NCBI RefSeq assembly: GCF_004210375.1
Contig: NC_134837.1
Span: 159,257,310-159,321,309 of the forward strand
DNA length: 64,000 nucleotides
Source: Tachypleus tridentatus
Taxonomy: Eukaryota > Arthropoda > Merostomata > Xiphosura > Limulidae
Direction of reading: 5' to 3'
Part shown: positions 23,701-36,273 of the stretch, one piece after another
How positions within the stretch are numbered: the stretch's first letter is position 1
Layout of the letters: every line of letters begins with the position of its first letter
Translations under genes and position numbers: made by a program
Notes under the pieces: generated by a model
Told to the model about the DNA's origin: nothing
The model's input: only the letters and a program-made list of their open reading frames with translations
Database searches by the model: none

Positions 23701-24706
23701 GTACGTTCTGCTCCCAAAGCAATGCTATATGTGAATATAAACTCAAACTGGCGAAATCTTGATCATCTTTGTTAATAATAAGCAAACTAGAATGATAGTT
23801 TTTATCCTCTTTGATTTTTTGTTAATTTGCACCATAGCGTAAAACTAACCAAATTCTTCGACTTGATTCAGATTATCAAAAAATTATTTGGAAAATTATA
23901 TAATATAGAACGAAAAATAGATTTAATGACATAACGCTGGGATAGTTTAAGATACAAGATATTGCAGAATAACATGTCCAGTTTCTCTGATAAGATAATT
24001 AACGTTTTTCTTTAAATATTCAATATTATACACGTTTGATGAACAATAATGCTAGGTTAGGAATGAAAATGTTTTTCGACTAAGTCAATTATTTAATAAA
24101 AGATTAAATGATAAAAGTCAACACACCAGTTGTACAGGATACCGCAAAGTAGGTTACATAGAGAAGTTGATGTTTTTATTCATTAGGACTATGACTTATT
24201 CTCGAAAAGATAATTCCGTTATTGTTTCCTGAAGTACTAAATCATGTTTTACGTCGGCCATGTTTGAATTTCTAGCTTTTATTAAATTTTCCAATTCATT
24301 TTCATAGATATTGCATACAGAGTAATGTATACTTGTTTTCTAAAACCTTGTTTTATCTTATGCTAAAATTGAGTAAAAGATGAATAATAAATTCACGCGC
24401 TCGCGCGCACACACAAGTTAAAAATATCTTTCTATCTAACACCTGAGGCTCTTTTGCAATGGCTATTGGCGTTAGTGAAAACTCAAAAAATCGAATCACT
24501 TAGAAATTTCAGACACGAACAAATGTCTATGGTGAAAAGTGATCACTTGAATTTCAAACACATTAATATTACTGTCTGTTACAGCATATCTTTCAGATTT
24601 TAAGATGGTAGCATTTATTCCAAAATTAGACATACGTAAGAAAACTTATACAAAGTTCTCGCTCTTTGATAGTGGAGCAAACATTTAAATTTGAAAAGAA
24701 ATATTT
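20757..24706. other. Long AT-rich stretch; GC/CA microsatellite near its end
   Basis: Almost 4 kb with no recognised exon, RNA gene or interspersed repeat. The open frames at 21544-21783, 22720-22935 and 23519-23785 are short, AT-driven and without domains. At about 24394-24414 an alternating purine-pyrimidine run (CACGCGCTCGCGCGCACACA) stands out from the AT-rich background. Confidence 0.5.
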
Positions 24707-24990
24707 ATAGTTTATTTTTGTTTTTGAATTTCGCGCCAAGGTACACGAGAGCTATCTGCGCTAACAGTTCCTAATTTAGCAGTGTAAGACTATAGACAGG
24801 ACAGATAGTCATCCCAACTCACCTCCAACACTTTGGCTACTCTTTTACCGACGAATAGTAAAATTGGTCGTTACATTATAACCCCCATGGCTGAAAGCGC
24901 GAGGATATTTAGTAGGACGGAGATTTGAACCTGCGACCCTCAGATTGCAAATCCAACCCCCTAACCATCTGGTCATGCCAGGATAGTTTA
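24707..24990 (-). mobile_element. SINE-A with 8-bp target duplication
   Basis: A minus-oriented copy fills about 24715-24982 with tail side TTTTTGAATTTCGCGCCAAG and head side CTAACCATCTGGTCATGCCA. ATAGTTTA flanks it at 24707-24714 and 24983-24990. Box B is changed (GATTTGAACC). Confidence 0.9.
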
Positions 24991-27900
24991 CATAAGTATT
25001 ACCATTTCAAGCATTTTCAAGATTAACATATATTAACTAATTTGCACTAAAGTATTTAGATTGTTGATAGTTATTTGAAGTATAATTCGAAGATTGAAAT
25101 ACGTTGTCTTGAAATTTCAGTACGAATTTATCCCATACCTGTTGCTGTCTTCTGATATTTCAACATTTAAACTCATTGAAAGGTGTTCCAATTATACAAA
25201 AACTCAAAATGATGTTTAAAGATTCTTGGAATGTTGTTGGCGCGGATAAAGGTTGCAAACAAGTTAGAAACATCAACTAGATATTTTCATATTGTCTAAT
25301 TGAAACGTTTCACATGGATATACGTAGTGCATTGTTCACAATAAGCTAGAATCAGTGATGAGCACGGTTTACAAGAGTACCAACGGTACCAGGTTGACGG
25401 TATCTTTGCTCGAACATCCCTAATCATGTGACTTAAGCAGTTAGAAATTCAATTATTATTTCCAATGTGTTCTTATGGAAAAGTTTTGTCACAGCAAATA
25501 AAATCGTCAATTATCTGTTAGTACATGGGGTACGAGAACTATGGCAATGAATTAGTTGGAATCTTGACTTGGTTATAATTTTAATTGAAATCAGCCTTAG
25601 AAAAACCTTGTAGCAAGCTGTAAATTGGAGCATGTTATACTTAGGCATGAAGAGTGGCTTCTGAATTTTCATTGATTGCTCTTCAGCCCCATGAGATTGA
25701 AGAATATAAAAATAAATCTTTAGAATATCGAAGACGAAATTGTAGAAAATATATTTCGTTACTTTTCGTAGTTTTTTAGGGGTTACAACAAAAAATTCAA
25801 AGGAGTAGACGGCTGAAGAACGATTATGAAATTTTCATACTGGAGAAATCTGAGTTTTTAAAACAAATTTTCGAATATAATTGATTTATTATATATGTTT
25901 TGATGTCAGTTTTACTCGTAATGCGTTGTTTGACCTGCTCTCATGTTGAGAGTTAATCACGCACGCACCTACCTAAGGCGCAGTTAGTCATGCAGGTACA
26001 TTCACATTCTCCTCCAGAGCGAGGGAGTCACCAGTTTCTCATCCTTCATGCTATTTCCTATTTTCACAGTGAGATTCACTTATGGACTGAAGTATGAACT
26101 TAAAACTACCACATGAAACATTTATAATTCTCTAAAAAGTAAAATTGAAATGCCAGAGGAGGCCTTTGGTCAAAACTCCGAAGATGGTACACGTAATAAC
26201 AGGTATTATTCTCAACATATGTTATACTATAAACCAGTACTGATACCGCCAGTAATAAAGGCTTGGGACCGGTACCGGCACTGGACGCCGAGTACCACCA
26301 TTATCGATATGGATTGGATACATGGTAAAAGTTTACCACCACATGACGCAGTGAGCAGGATTGCTCATATAAACGAGTATTCTTTTCAATAGATATGATT
26401 ACATTGTGCATAGAGATGTAACATATATAAGTTTATTTAGTTATAACATTAAATAAATAATTTGGATCATAGCCTAGTGCAGAAATAGGAAATTGTGAAG
26501 GATAGGGAAATTTTGGATAAATCTTTGTAACCAAGTTTATAAAACTAATTCAGATATGCTAGATCCAAATATCTAAATTACAAATTTTTATTTTTAGGAA
26601 AGGTTCAAAATGTTAAAACAAAATATAACAAATTTTCTTCCATAATTCTAAAGAATAGGTTTATAACTTATAAAATTATTTGCTTGTCTTCTTACATAAA
26701 ACGTTACTAAGTTGGTTACTATTACTTTGTCTGACATTTAGGATCTGAAACACAAATTTGCATTTTTGCCATAAATCAATTTACTTTTACGTAGTGAACT
26801 AAAACAAAAATTGGGTTTTAATGGTGGTAATGAGGGTTGGTGAAAAACTTAATTTGATTTGTCTAATCACTACTAAATTACAAATTTTTGTATATTTAGG
26901 GAAAAAAAGTGTAATAGTTTTATGCAAACAGAAACAGGAGACAAACTTAAGTTTTGACCATAACTGTCTTTCTTGTGTTAAAGTTACAAGTTATCGATTT
27001 CATACAAATTTACACAAGGTGTGAATTTATCAAACTTCTACACTTTAAGAAAAACGCTTGAAAAATAAGAATCAAGCTCATCTTTCTTGTCTCCAAGATC
27101 GTTTATTTATTCCACGATATTATGAAAACGTATTACAATTAGAACACTTAGTATGTTACGTTTTCCATAAATAGAATATATTCACATGAAGCTCTCACTC
27201 CCTATTTATTCAAACAAATAACTTCATTCCATTGTTTCTAACATCCACGTGTCGTATTACAGGAACAATGGTATTTCTTACATTTACAATGCAGAGTTCT
27301 ATAACCTTTTGTACACAGTTGACTATAAAAAGAATTCTTAGTTAGTATGCTTATTTAAATCTTATGTTGTTAACAATATACAGTTCACACACTTAACTTT
27401 TATTTTTACTTTATATCTGCTTATTAAAAACAAATTAAATGAAAAGTATTACAATACACACTTTTATTATATCTAATCTGAGTATGCAGTTTATACCATT
27501 GTGAACTGATACGTGTCATTTGCCCAGATTTTTGTAATAGTAAGCGCATAAAGCACCATTGCTCAGCTTAGTTACAGTCTGGTTACTAAACGTTATCACT
27601 GGCTACCACTTGTGCATCCTCGTTGACAGCTACTAGATATTTGTCAGTACTAATGAGAATCTAAACTATTGCTGCTTCCCATGTGTGGAAACATTTATTG
27701 TTCTATTTTCAAACTGTAAGCTTTAAACATACAGGAAGCCAATATATTAATACAAGACATTTGTATAGTTCATTATGTGCTTGCAATAAATAGCACATGT
27801 GCCTATCAAAGTACCTGTTAAAACACGTGCTACGTGAAGTTCCCATACATTTTATTTTCTTATAATATAGACATTAACAAAACGAATTCATAAAGTAATT

Positions 27901-28161
27901 AATTTCTGTTCATACAAAGTGATATATTTGGTAAATTAAGTACATTTGTATAGGTATTATAACATCATTCAACCTTTAAAAGATAAATATAATGTAGGTG
28001 TTAAATATATATCATACGTATTTACAGGAGAAGAAAAAAATGGAAGTCTAGGTTTTCATATTCAGCATACCCAAATTCAACAAGGGTTAGTGTTATGATC
28101 GTGCTATACTCACATTTCTTTTACCCTCTTCCTGTACATCAATCTTATTTATGTTGTATAT
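24991..28161. other. AT-rich stretch; possible hAT-type remnant 25.35-26.33 kb
   Basis: No coding exon is recognised. At 25355-25430 CAGTGATGAGCACGG is followed by GGTACC repeats and GCTCGAACATCCCTAATC, the style of hAT-family element ends. At about 26250-26320 a second GGTACC-rich block (GGACCGGTACCGGCACTGG) could be the other end in inverted orientation. Similarity of the two ends is weak. The 80-codon frame at 26150-26392 covers the second block and has no domain. Confidence 0.25.
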
Positions 28162-28332
28162 ATTTCTATCTAGAATTATCTCATACCAATGAAAACATAA
28201 TATTTATTTCTATCTGGAATTATCTCATACCAATGAAAACATAATATTTATTTCTATCTGGAATTATTTCATACCAATGAAAACATAATATCCATTTCTA
28301 TCTGGAATTATCTCATATTAATAAAAACATAA
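28162..28332. repeat. Four-copy tandem repeat, 44-bp unit
   Basis: Units start ATTTCTATCTRGAATTATCT every 44 bases from 28162 and continue CATACCAATGAAAACATAAT. The fourth is the most diverged. No frame is conserved. Confidence 0.88.
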
Positions 28333-28384
28333 CGAACTGCTGTTTAGTACCGGTAAACAATAAAATTAATTTTAAAAATAAGTT

Positions 28385-28627
28385 TTTTGTCTCTTGTTTG
28401 TTTGTTTTCAAATTTCGCTAAAAGCTACACAAGGGCTGTCTGTGCTAGCCGTCTCTAATTTAGCAGTGTAAGACGAGAGGGAAGGCATTTATTCATCACC
28501 ACCCACTGTCAACTCTTGGGCTGCTAGTTTATCAACGAATAGTGGGGTTGTTTGGCATGACGTTGATTCCAGCCCGAGACTCTCAGATTACGAGTCGATC
28601 ACTCTGAATACCTGACCATGCCGGGCC
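28385..28627 (-). mobile_element. SINE-A with internal deletion
   Basis: A minus-oriented copy ends CTGACCATGCCGGGCC. The segment that normally reads GACCGTCACATTATAACGCC through GGGCGAGCATG is missing at about 28547, so the copy joins AATAGTGGGGTTG directly to TTTGGCATGACG. Confidence 0.85.
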
Positions 28628-29152
28628 TATTGGCAATAATATGTTTTTATGTTCGTTGGATTTGTGGAAAACAAAAAGGTTTTGATTTCAATGTTACCTC
28701 TTCTTCATCAAGAATTCTATCTCCAACTACATTGGTAATAAAAACAAATTTTATTATATTGATGAATAATGGACTTTACATTTTTTTCTGTTCTTACATG
28801 TGAAAGTATCTAATTTCATTAAATTGCTGTGTAGCTCAGAAGCAATAAGAATAGAACAGGACTTCTAAAGACAAGGTTCATCAACTTTACACTCATGTTT
28901 TGAATACTTTCATTTTAGAAGTTTCATTTAGAGTAAGAAGAGTTTTTTTTTCGTTTCATGCACTGCTTTCAAAAAAAAAAAAAATTGAATGTAGTTTTAA
29001 CGACGGTTTTAGAAATATAAATTAAAATACATTTTTATGTTACTTACGAAACAAAGGAAGTACATTTAACATTACATATATACCTATGTATTTAAAAGAA
29101 ATGCAAAACATCAATACAATATAAAGTATTTAGTTACAAAGTAATAAACTTA
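28628..29152. other. AT-rich stretch with nothing recognised
   Basis: A 61-codon frame at 28618-28803 begins in the SINE and has no domain. An A13-type run lies near 28971-28984. Confidence 0.45.
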
Positions 29153-29399
29153 ATGTGTTTGTTTTGAATTTCGCGCAGATCTATACGAAGGCTATCTGTG
29201 CTAGCTGTCCCTAATTTAGCAATGTAAGGTAGAGGGTAAGCAACTAGTCATCACTACCCCCAGCCATCTCTTGGGTTACTATTTAAGCAACGAATAGTGG
29301 GTTTGGTCGTCATACTATAGCACTCTCACGGCTGAAAGGGCGAGCATGTTTGGTGTGACGAGGATTCGAACCCACATTACGAGTCGACTGCCTTAACGG
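29153..29399 (-). mobile_element. SINE-A copy, head truncated
   Basis: A minus-oriented copy starts TTTGTTTTGAATTTCGCGCA and runs to GATTCGAACCCACATTACGAGTCGACTGCCTTAACGG, where it stops before the CACCTGGCCATGCCGGGCC end. Part of the anticodon-arm region is also missing. Confidence 0.88.
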
Positions 29400-30383
29400 A
29401 CACTTTTTTAGTTTATTACTGGCAGCATAAATTACTTTCTTTCTGCGCGTCACTCGATTTATCGGTTTCTCTCTCTCATATTTGACCTGACCTTCCTTTC
29501 TCCTACTTGTTTAACACATGTCTTTGTATATTTCCATCAAATACACGCCGAACCAATAATTTATTTCGATATCGTATCTTTTCTCGTATTTCTCATTACA
29601 AAGTTTCATAAACATAGAGTTTCTTGTAGTTTCCATACCACCTGATCTTAGAGAGGCTAACGCTATTCATAGTTAGTTCAACAATTTTCTAATGAATCTA
29701 GAATTCTGTAGTCCTTAATTCCTAAGTATAGAGTTCGGTCGCTTTCGTACAAACACTCAATTTCAAACGAAAAGAGTTGCAACGTAACATTAAGTTACTC
29801 ACTTGTAGCCAAATATTAATCTATCTATTTTTTTCTAGCCCTCTTTTATGATTACATTTACAGTACTGTGCGAGGAAAAATACTTAAATATCTCAGTTTC
29901 TTACGTTGTCTCTTATTTGTTCACAAGACTCTTCTAGAAATACAGAAAAAAAACACAATAGAAAAGTGAATACCTATACCTGTTTCATCAATTTGTTTTT
30001 GATGAGGTTGCCATGCATACGAAATACATATTTTCTATAAAATACCACCAAACGGCGTTAGTAAAAAGATAAATTAGGAGAATACTGATTGCCTAGTAAA
30101 ATCACCAGTGTGCGTAACAGTCCTACAGAAACAATAGCATTGTAAAACATGCACGTTAAAGAAAACATTTGCTCTACTATGATATTTATTTAAGAAAAGT
30201 TCTGGAATAACTGTTAATAAGATAACCTGATGTAATTGATATGTTCCGTATATATTATAATTAAATAATTAAACAAACAAACAAGAAATAAATTTTATTT
30301 TAATTCATGATGTAAATACTTTCTTTAGAAATTCGATAATATATATATTTTAATAGAATATTATAACAGTACATTTTTTAAAA
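29400..30383. other. AT-rich stretch with nothing recognised
   Basis: No exon, RNA gene or repeat family was recognised. Confidence 0.5.
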
Positions 30384-30592
30384 TATAAACAAAACACATT
30401 AAAATTAAACAAAATACGCTGAATATTTTTAAAAAGATCCTAGGGTACAAATTACAACGTGGGATTATAAAATGTATCCTTGTTTTGGAGGTGACTGAAG
30501 GGATAGGACTCATATTGCGGTGGGGATACACCGTCTATCAGACTTAACCTCCAATTCGCTAGTCTCACATAAGAAAATTAGAAATTAGGAGA
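30384..30592. repeat. Dispersed repeat D, copy 1
   Basis: This ~209-bp block matches 34789-34999 in the same orientation. Shared landmarks include AAACACATTAAAATTAAACA, ACAACGTGGGATTATA and GTGGGGATACAC. Identity is about 80 percent by eye with small indels. I do not recognise the family. After the shared part, an A-rich low-complexity stretch (30680-30790) follows in this copy only. Confidence 0.75.
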
Positions 30593-31309
30593 GCGAGATG
30601 TGGGTGCTAATGCCCGCAATGTTCCACATCTATATCACCCTTCACTGCCTGCAGACAGTTGTGGGAAAATGACTGCTCTCCCAAGTTAAAATAAAAATAA
30701 GAACAAGAAAAATATGAACATAAATAGATGAAAAATAAATAAATAAAATAAAATAAAATGAAAATAAAAAATGAAAAAATAAAAAATAAGGTACTACCAT
30801 TTGAGGGTAAGTAAGATAAAACTGACCTTTTGAAGTTAGCATTCCTTCCCCAATATGGTAGACACGACATCAGTGATAGTTTACTCTGACTATCGTACTT
30901 TTATATGCGGCTCAAGGTGTATCTCGCATAAGGTAGTGCCAAGTTCTTAAATGACCTTATTTTTAAGTAAAAATATTTTAGTAAAACTCCTTATTTTACT
31001 TTCTTTGTATTTATTTAGTACATATTTGTATTTATTACAAAATATTTTAATAATTTTATTTAAATTTTTTTATTAAATCCATTATCTATTAATTTTCATA
31101 TCAGTAATCAAACGCAAAATATACTAGAAAATGTGACAATATATTCCCAATGATAAGTTAATCTTACATCTTTATTGTTATAATAGTTTTATAAGTGGAA
31201 TATTCTCCTACTCTGTTTGTGTAAATTGAATATACATATGTATATTTTGGTGTAATTTTTATTTTCTTCTGATTTCGTTTGATAGAACAACATTATATCC
31301 TTTGTTGTT
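30593..31309. other. A-rich low-complexity stretch and flank
   Basis: Bases 30685-30790 are a long AAATAA-type low-complexity run. The two minus-strand frames covering it (30607-30870 and 30642-30842) encode Phe/Leu/Ile-rich strings from this run and are not credible proteins. Confidence 0.5.
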
Positions 31310-31390
31310 GTTTGCTATTAAGGACAAAACTACACACTGGTTTCTAGCAGTGCAAGTCCGCAGACATGCTGCTGTGTCACTGGGGGCATG
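31310..31390 (-). mobile_element. SINE-C fragment
   Basis: The minus-strand 5' half of family C is visible: AAAACTACACACTGGTTTCTAGCAGTGCAAGTCCGCAGACAT, then GCTGTGTCACTGGGGGCATG. The middle CTATCTGTGC...CACGGG part is deleted. Confidence 0.6.
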
Positions 31391-31950
31391 TTTTTTGTTT
31401 TTCAACTAATGACGAGCAAAATCTTATCTGGGAGAAAGAACGTTCGTGGGAAGGAAGTTGTCAGTGTCATCTTAATACCTTTGTCTCACATTAGATTTCG
31501 AGTTCATGTTAGTAGAAGTCACGAGAAGTTTTGAACTTTTTACAAGATGTTTTGATAATGCTTTTTTCAAAGCGTGCAAATCTCTCTCTCTGTTACATAT
31601 AACAGAGGGAGACATTATATAATATATTACACATGCATAAAAACTATCCTTTGTTCCTGAGGACAATGAAAAAGTGAAAATATTGGGAACGTCCATCTTA
31701 TAATGTTCAAGCAAAAATGCCACCAAGTTGTATGATTTGGTTTTTGAGGTGGGGACAGGAAAATCTATATTTGTGAAATGGTGGTAGCTGTTATTTATTT
31801 ATGTGATAGGACAGGATGTACCACTATATAGCTGTAGAAAGGATAAGGTATACTTGGGTTGAATACATTCACTTTTTTCGAAAGAGCAAAGAAAAGATTG
31901 TATGTTGGCTTATGCTCTTTTTTCTTTTCTACTTGAATCAGAAGTTTTAT
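31391..31950. other. AT-rich stretch with nothing recognised
   Basis: Short minus-strand frames at 31472-31726 and 31795-31983 have no domain; the second starts inside a tandem array. Confidence 0.45.
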
Positions 31951-32143
31951 AATATCAGGATACCAAAACGTAACGGTACACATTAAAGTATATCAGGATA
32001 CCAAAACGTAACGGTACACATTAAAGTATATCAGGATACCAAAACGTAACGGTACACATTAAAGTATATCAGGATACCAAAACGTAACGGTACACATTAA
32101 AGCATATCAGAATACCAAAACGTAACGGTACACATTAAAGCAT
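31951..32143. repeat. Five-copy tandem repeat, 38-bp unit
   Basis: A partial unit at 31951 is followed by units at 31985, 32023, 32061 and 32099, with core CAGGATACCAAAACGTAACG and GTACACATTAAAG. Copies are nearly identical apart from AAAGTAT/AAAGCAT and one G-to-A change, so expansion is recent. Confidence 0.92.
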
Positions 32144-32604
32144 AGAAAGATTTTGTGATAAGAAATTCTTTACAAGAAAGTTAGATACTTCTTGTGGGAA
32201 TCTTTTATTCCTTCTTCAAGTAGGCTAGAAAAGAAAATAGACCACCATATCTTAACTTGTATTTATAATTTTCTTCAATAATTTACGTTGAGAAACAAGT
32301 AATGAATATTTTGTTTTAAGATTAAACAGACCCGCGAATTTAAACTTCATAAAAGTTGTTTTAATTTTGATAACAGATTTTCTGTAATTCTATTATTCAG
32401 GTTTTGAAAATAATATTCTTTTTCTTTCCTCATAAGGATATTTCACAAATAGAGAAGTAAATTATTATTTCATTTATCGCAATGAACATTTTATATTATT
32501 ATGTTTGGGTTCTAGAATAATAGATAACACTTTCACATCGCGATTGGTCGAGAGAAGTCTAAAGCCTCTATTTGTCAACATTTTGAGCACAACAAAATGA
32601 GTCT
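32144..32604. other. AT-rich stretch with nothing recognised
   Basis: No feature was recognised. Confidence 0.5.
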
Positions 32605-32727
32605 TTTCGTTTAGAATTGAACTGAAAGCTACACAATGAAATATCTGTGCTCAGTTTCCCACGGGCATCTAAACCCGGTTTCTAGCGGTGTGAGTCCCTC
32701 AAACACAGCGTTTTGCCACTGGGGTGT
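32605..32727 (-). mobile_element. SINE-C copy
   Basis: A minus-oriented family C copy reads AAAGCTACACAATGAAATATCTGTGCTCAG, CCCACGGGCATCTAAACCCG, GTTTCTAGCGGTGTGAGTCC and GCGTTTTGCCACTGGGG. The box-B complement is partly mutated. Confidence 0.7.
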
Positions 32728-34788
32728 AAAACAAAATATGACACAATTTCGATGAAAATGATACACTCTTATAACTTTTTTAGAAAACATCTGTGCATGA
32801 TGGAAAAAAAAAATCGGATTCAGCGTACAAGAATTACTGTTGGACATGCAAACACGTAAATATAATAAAACCACCGCAGACCTGTGTTATTCATTTACTG
32901 CAGTTGATAATACCAATATACCTGCAGAATGCGCATAGCGCATTTGCATTGAATACGTTATTTAGGTAATAATGTATATTACTAAGCCTTTTAAGTTGAT
33001 TTCTTTTACTTTTTGTTAGAGAATAGCAGGTAAAATTTAAACATTCTTCCAGAACGTGTTATATATACATATATATGAAACATAAACAATAAACTTTATA
33101 AATATGTGTACGGGCTTGGATTAAAGTGTAATTATGTGAAATGGATGAATAACCTCGACATTGAGGAACCCGAGTTATCTATTCACTGAAATATTAAATG
33201 TTTTTCCCCGGTTCATCCATCATCTATAATAAAAGGACGGTCGTATATTATACACGAATAGAGAAAAAAAGATCAGTGCTTTGAGTATTAAAACCAAGAA
33301 ACATAAAGTAGAAAATTTGGTGTTAGTGTTAAAGTAAAAAAAAAAGAATTGTAGAAAGCTTCACGCAAGTCTAGAATATTGTTTGTAGTTCAACTTCGAT
33401 TTAGGAGAAAGGCACAGTTCTCTATTCCATCTTAACAAATATTTTCTTACAAAATGAACATTTATTGTTATTTACATTCGTATAATGAAATTTTTCAGAT
33501 GATATAATACAATTTACAAATCAAATTACTGTCAAAGTTTACGCTGAATTATATGCTTTATATATTATTAGTTCAATATCTTTTACTTCCTGCGTTCAGT
33601 TACTGCACTGAATTGTTAGTATTCGCTGTTTTGTAAAGTTTGTACCAATTAAATTGAAGAAAATATTAAGTTCAAAGATAAACAACAAAAGTATTTTGAT
33701 GTTCTGAAAAAGTTGTAGCGATGTTCTAACAAACTCTTATACAAGAATACAGGAACAATTACTCTGGTTTCTATTATATCGAGTGTTGAAAGTGTTATAT
33801 TACAATTATTGTAAATGTGCAAATCAGTAAGTTGCATGGTAGTCACAGACGATGCAAATTTGCAGCGGAACGACATACATCAGAAATACATTTTGACATT
33901 GGCGTGATGTGATGCCACTAAAAGTGATCAATTTTTAAGAAATATACGTAAAATTTCCTTTCGATGCACAATATTCACACACAAGAATCATAAAGACGCG
34001 TTAGAATATCGAAGACGGGAATATACCTTGTACTTAATATCGTTGAAAAGAGAAGGAATATGGATCAACATGAGACACCAAGACCACCGATAAAGAGATC
34101 TTCAATATATTGTTCCCCTGTGGTAGCTAGCAAAACACGGCGTTTGTAATAGATGACAATCCATGATCACAAGATCTAGTGTCAAAAGCCGTCCACGAGC
34201 TCCAGGTAACAATACGCAACACAATCAATAAGTATCTCAGTCTGGTAAAACGATACTACACAGGCACACATATATTGCTTCCGTAGTATACTTGCTAAGG
34301 CATTTTGTACCTTAAGCATTTGAAGAAATAAAAAGTTATTCATGCATTTTCTTAGACATGCATATTAAAATAGGCACTGAGAAACAGTTGTCCTCGCATA
34401 GTTGATGTTTAAAAAACATGCAGGTAGAATGAGTGTACTTTACATTAAGACAGCCTTACAATATATTAATCAAACACAGTTTATTAGGCCATGAAACTGG
34501 GGATACAGTGGTGCCATTTCGAGACGTGATGTCACCAGACAAGCTTTATACTTTCAATTGTTGGTGTATTAAAAGTGGTGGTGCTGACATGTTGCTTTTC
34601 TTTGATACGTATTTTGATATTAGGGACGGCTATGCCTAATTCTTTGGGGTGTTTGGCTGTTTAACCAATAAGTTGCTGTTCAAGTGAGCAAATAAACATC
34701 ATAAAATAACTGAAGCACAGGTAAATATTTTTATATTATTTATTTAAATATCAATGTATATATATATATTACCATAAATTTTTAAGTC
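32728..34788. other. AT-rich stretch with nothing firm
   Basis: An imperfect palindrome AATGCGCATAGCGCATT lies near 32926-32942 beside an ATTTGCAT octamer; neither is evidence of function alone. Around 34070-34260 the base composition is less AT-rich, but I could not find a convincing exon or transposase frame. The short plus-strand frame at 34433-34639 has no domain. Confidence 0.4.
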
Positions 34789-34999
34789 ATAAACAAAACA
34801 CATTAAAATTAAACAAAATATGCTGCATGTTTTTGAAAAGATCCTAAGGTATAAGTTACAACGTGGGATTATATAATGTATCCTTGGTTTTAGAGGTGAC
34901 TTCGGAATAGGACCCACATTGCAGTGGGGATACACTGTCTATCAGTTTTAACTCCCAATTTCCTAGACTCATATAAGAAGTATAGAAATTAGAAGACAA
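34789..34999. repeat. Dispersed repeat D, copy 2
   Basis: This is the second copy of the ~210-bp block at 30384-30592, in direct orientation 4.4 kb away. It is preceded and followed by TA-rich microsatellite (34755-34770 and 35000-35014). The short minus-strand frame over it is not kept in copy 1 because of a one-base indel, so the repeat is probably not coding. Confidence 0.75.
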
Positions 35000-36002
35000 T
35001 ATATATATATATACAACAAGCACTTGTATTCTGGTGTGTTATATTTGACTGTTGTTGGGAGAAAGAATATTTCTTAAGCTTTGCTTTATTAATGAGTAGT
35101 GCGAATTCAAAAGTATATTAATGCATTCATAGAAAAGTTTACACACAATAGACGTACTCGTACACTGACACTTAGCAGCGTTATGTGAGTGTATAATTAC
35201 AAAAATGTAAGTGTGAATAATGATTATTTTTTTCTACACATCTGTATTAATTTTATAGTGTCAGTATTATTCTTATGGAAGTGCTCATTTTTCAGCATTT
35301 TTATAATCTAATTTATTTATTAAATTGCACAGTAAAATTTTGCTATACATAGTTAATCTTTTTAATCCTAAAATTATTGATAAGTTCAAACCAGATTATT
35401 TTAAAGACATTTTTATGAACTAATTGATTTTAAATATTTTAAAAAATATTGAACATAAATGCCATAAACATGTCCTTTAATTACAGTTGGGGGATTCATA
35501 TTTAGTTTAAGTGTGTAAAATGAGTGGTCTTCCCCAGTTTGTTTACCAATAGTCAGTAAGATGCAATGTGCCAACCATACCGCTACAAAATGGCATTAAA
35601 CAGATACAATGTATAAAGCATACAGTGGACAAAACTTATAAGATAACTTGAAGCTATTTGCAACAACAGCTTTGCTCTGATAAGATGTTCAATATCTTTA
35701 GTGGTGCTGAATACAGATAATCAATTGTGTAGCTTTGCGATTAACAACAACCAATCAACTAACGTATTGAAACTTCCCATGTGCTGTTTTTTCATATTTT
35801 TAAAGATATCTAGAATTGTTTTCACAGTTTCTGTAATTGTGCTTGGAAACCAGCCTGAGAAATTTTTACTTCCTCTGCTTGAAATTTCATTTAATATTAA
35901 GCAGATGTGAGTAGTTATAGATAAAGCAGGTCGTTGACTGTTTCAATGGATACATTGTCAAGTTAGTAACACAATTTAAATCCATAAAACTCTGTTTGCA
36001 TT
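35000..36002. other. AT-rich stretch with nothing recognised
   Basis: No gene or repeat was identified. The frame at 35701-35910 has no domain. Confidence 0.5.
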
Positions 36003-36108
36003 TTTCTTATAGCAAAGCCACATCGAGCTATATGCTGTGTCTAGCGAGAAGAATCGAACCCCTGATTTTAACGTTGTAAATCTAAAGACTTACCGCTGTT
36101 CTAGCGAA
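36003..36108 (-). mobile_element. SINE-B copy (first of a pair)
   Basis: A minus-oriented family B copy runs from TTCTTATAGCAAAGCCACAT through GAATCGAACCCCTGATTTTA to TTACCGCTGTTCTAGCG. It lies 50 bp from a second copy in the same orientation. Confidence 0.85.
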
Positions 36109-36160
36109 GGGCAATTTTGGTTTCCTTATAGAGTTATTATGATGGGGTTTATTGCTGTGT

Positions 36161-36273
36161 GTACATTGTTCTTATAGCAAAGCCACAATGGGATATCTGC
36201 TGTGTCCATCGAGGTGAATCGAACACCTGATTTTAGCGGTGTAAATCTGAAGACTTAACGTTATCCCAGCGGG
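36161..36273 (-). mobile_element. SINE-B copy (second of a pair)
   Basis: This is the same layout as the copy at 36003-36108: TTCTTATAGCAAAGCCACAA, GGTGAATCGAACACCTGATT, then ACTTAACGTTATCCCAGCGGG. It is about 80 percent identical to its neighbour, so the pair may come from separate insertions or an old local duplication. Confidence 0.85.

Noticed and set aside
24394..24414. Z-DNA-like CG/CA run as a regulatory element
   Set aside because: A 20-base alternating run is a common microsatellite form; nothing nearby suggests a promoter.
30607..30870. Phe/Ile-rich minus-strand frames, possible membrane protein
   Set aside because: They translate an AAATAA low-complexity run; composition explains the hydrophobicity.
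34050..34290. Possible exon or transposase piece in a less AT-rich patch
   Set aside because: All frames contain stops or give short peptides without recognisable motifs; a 29-codon ATG frame at about 34062 is too weak to report.
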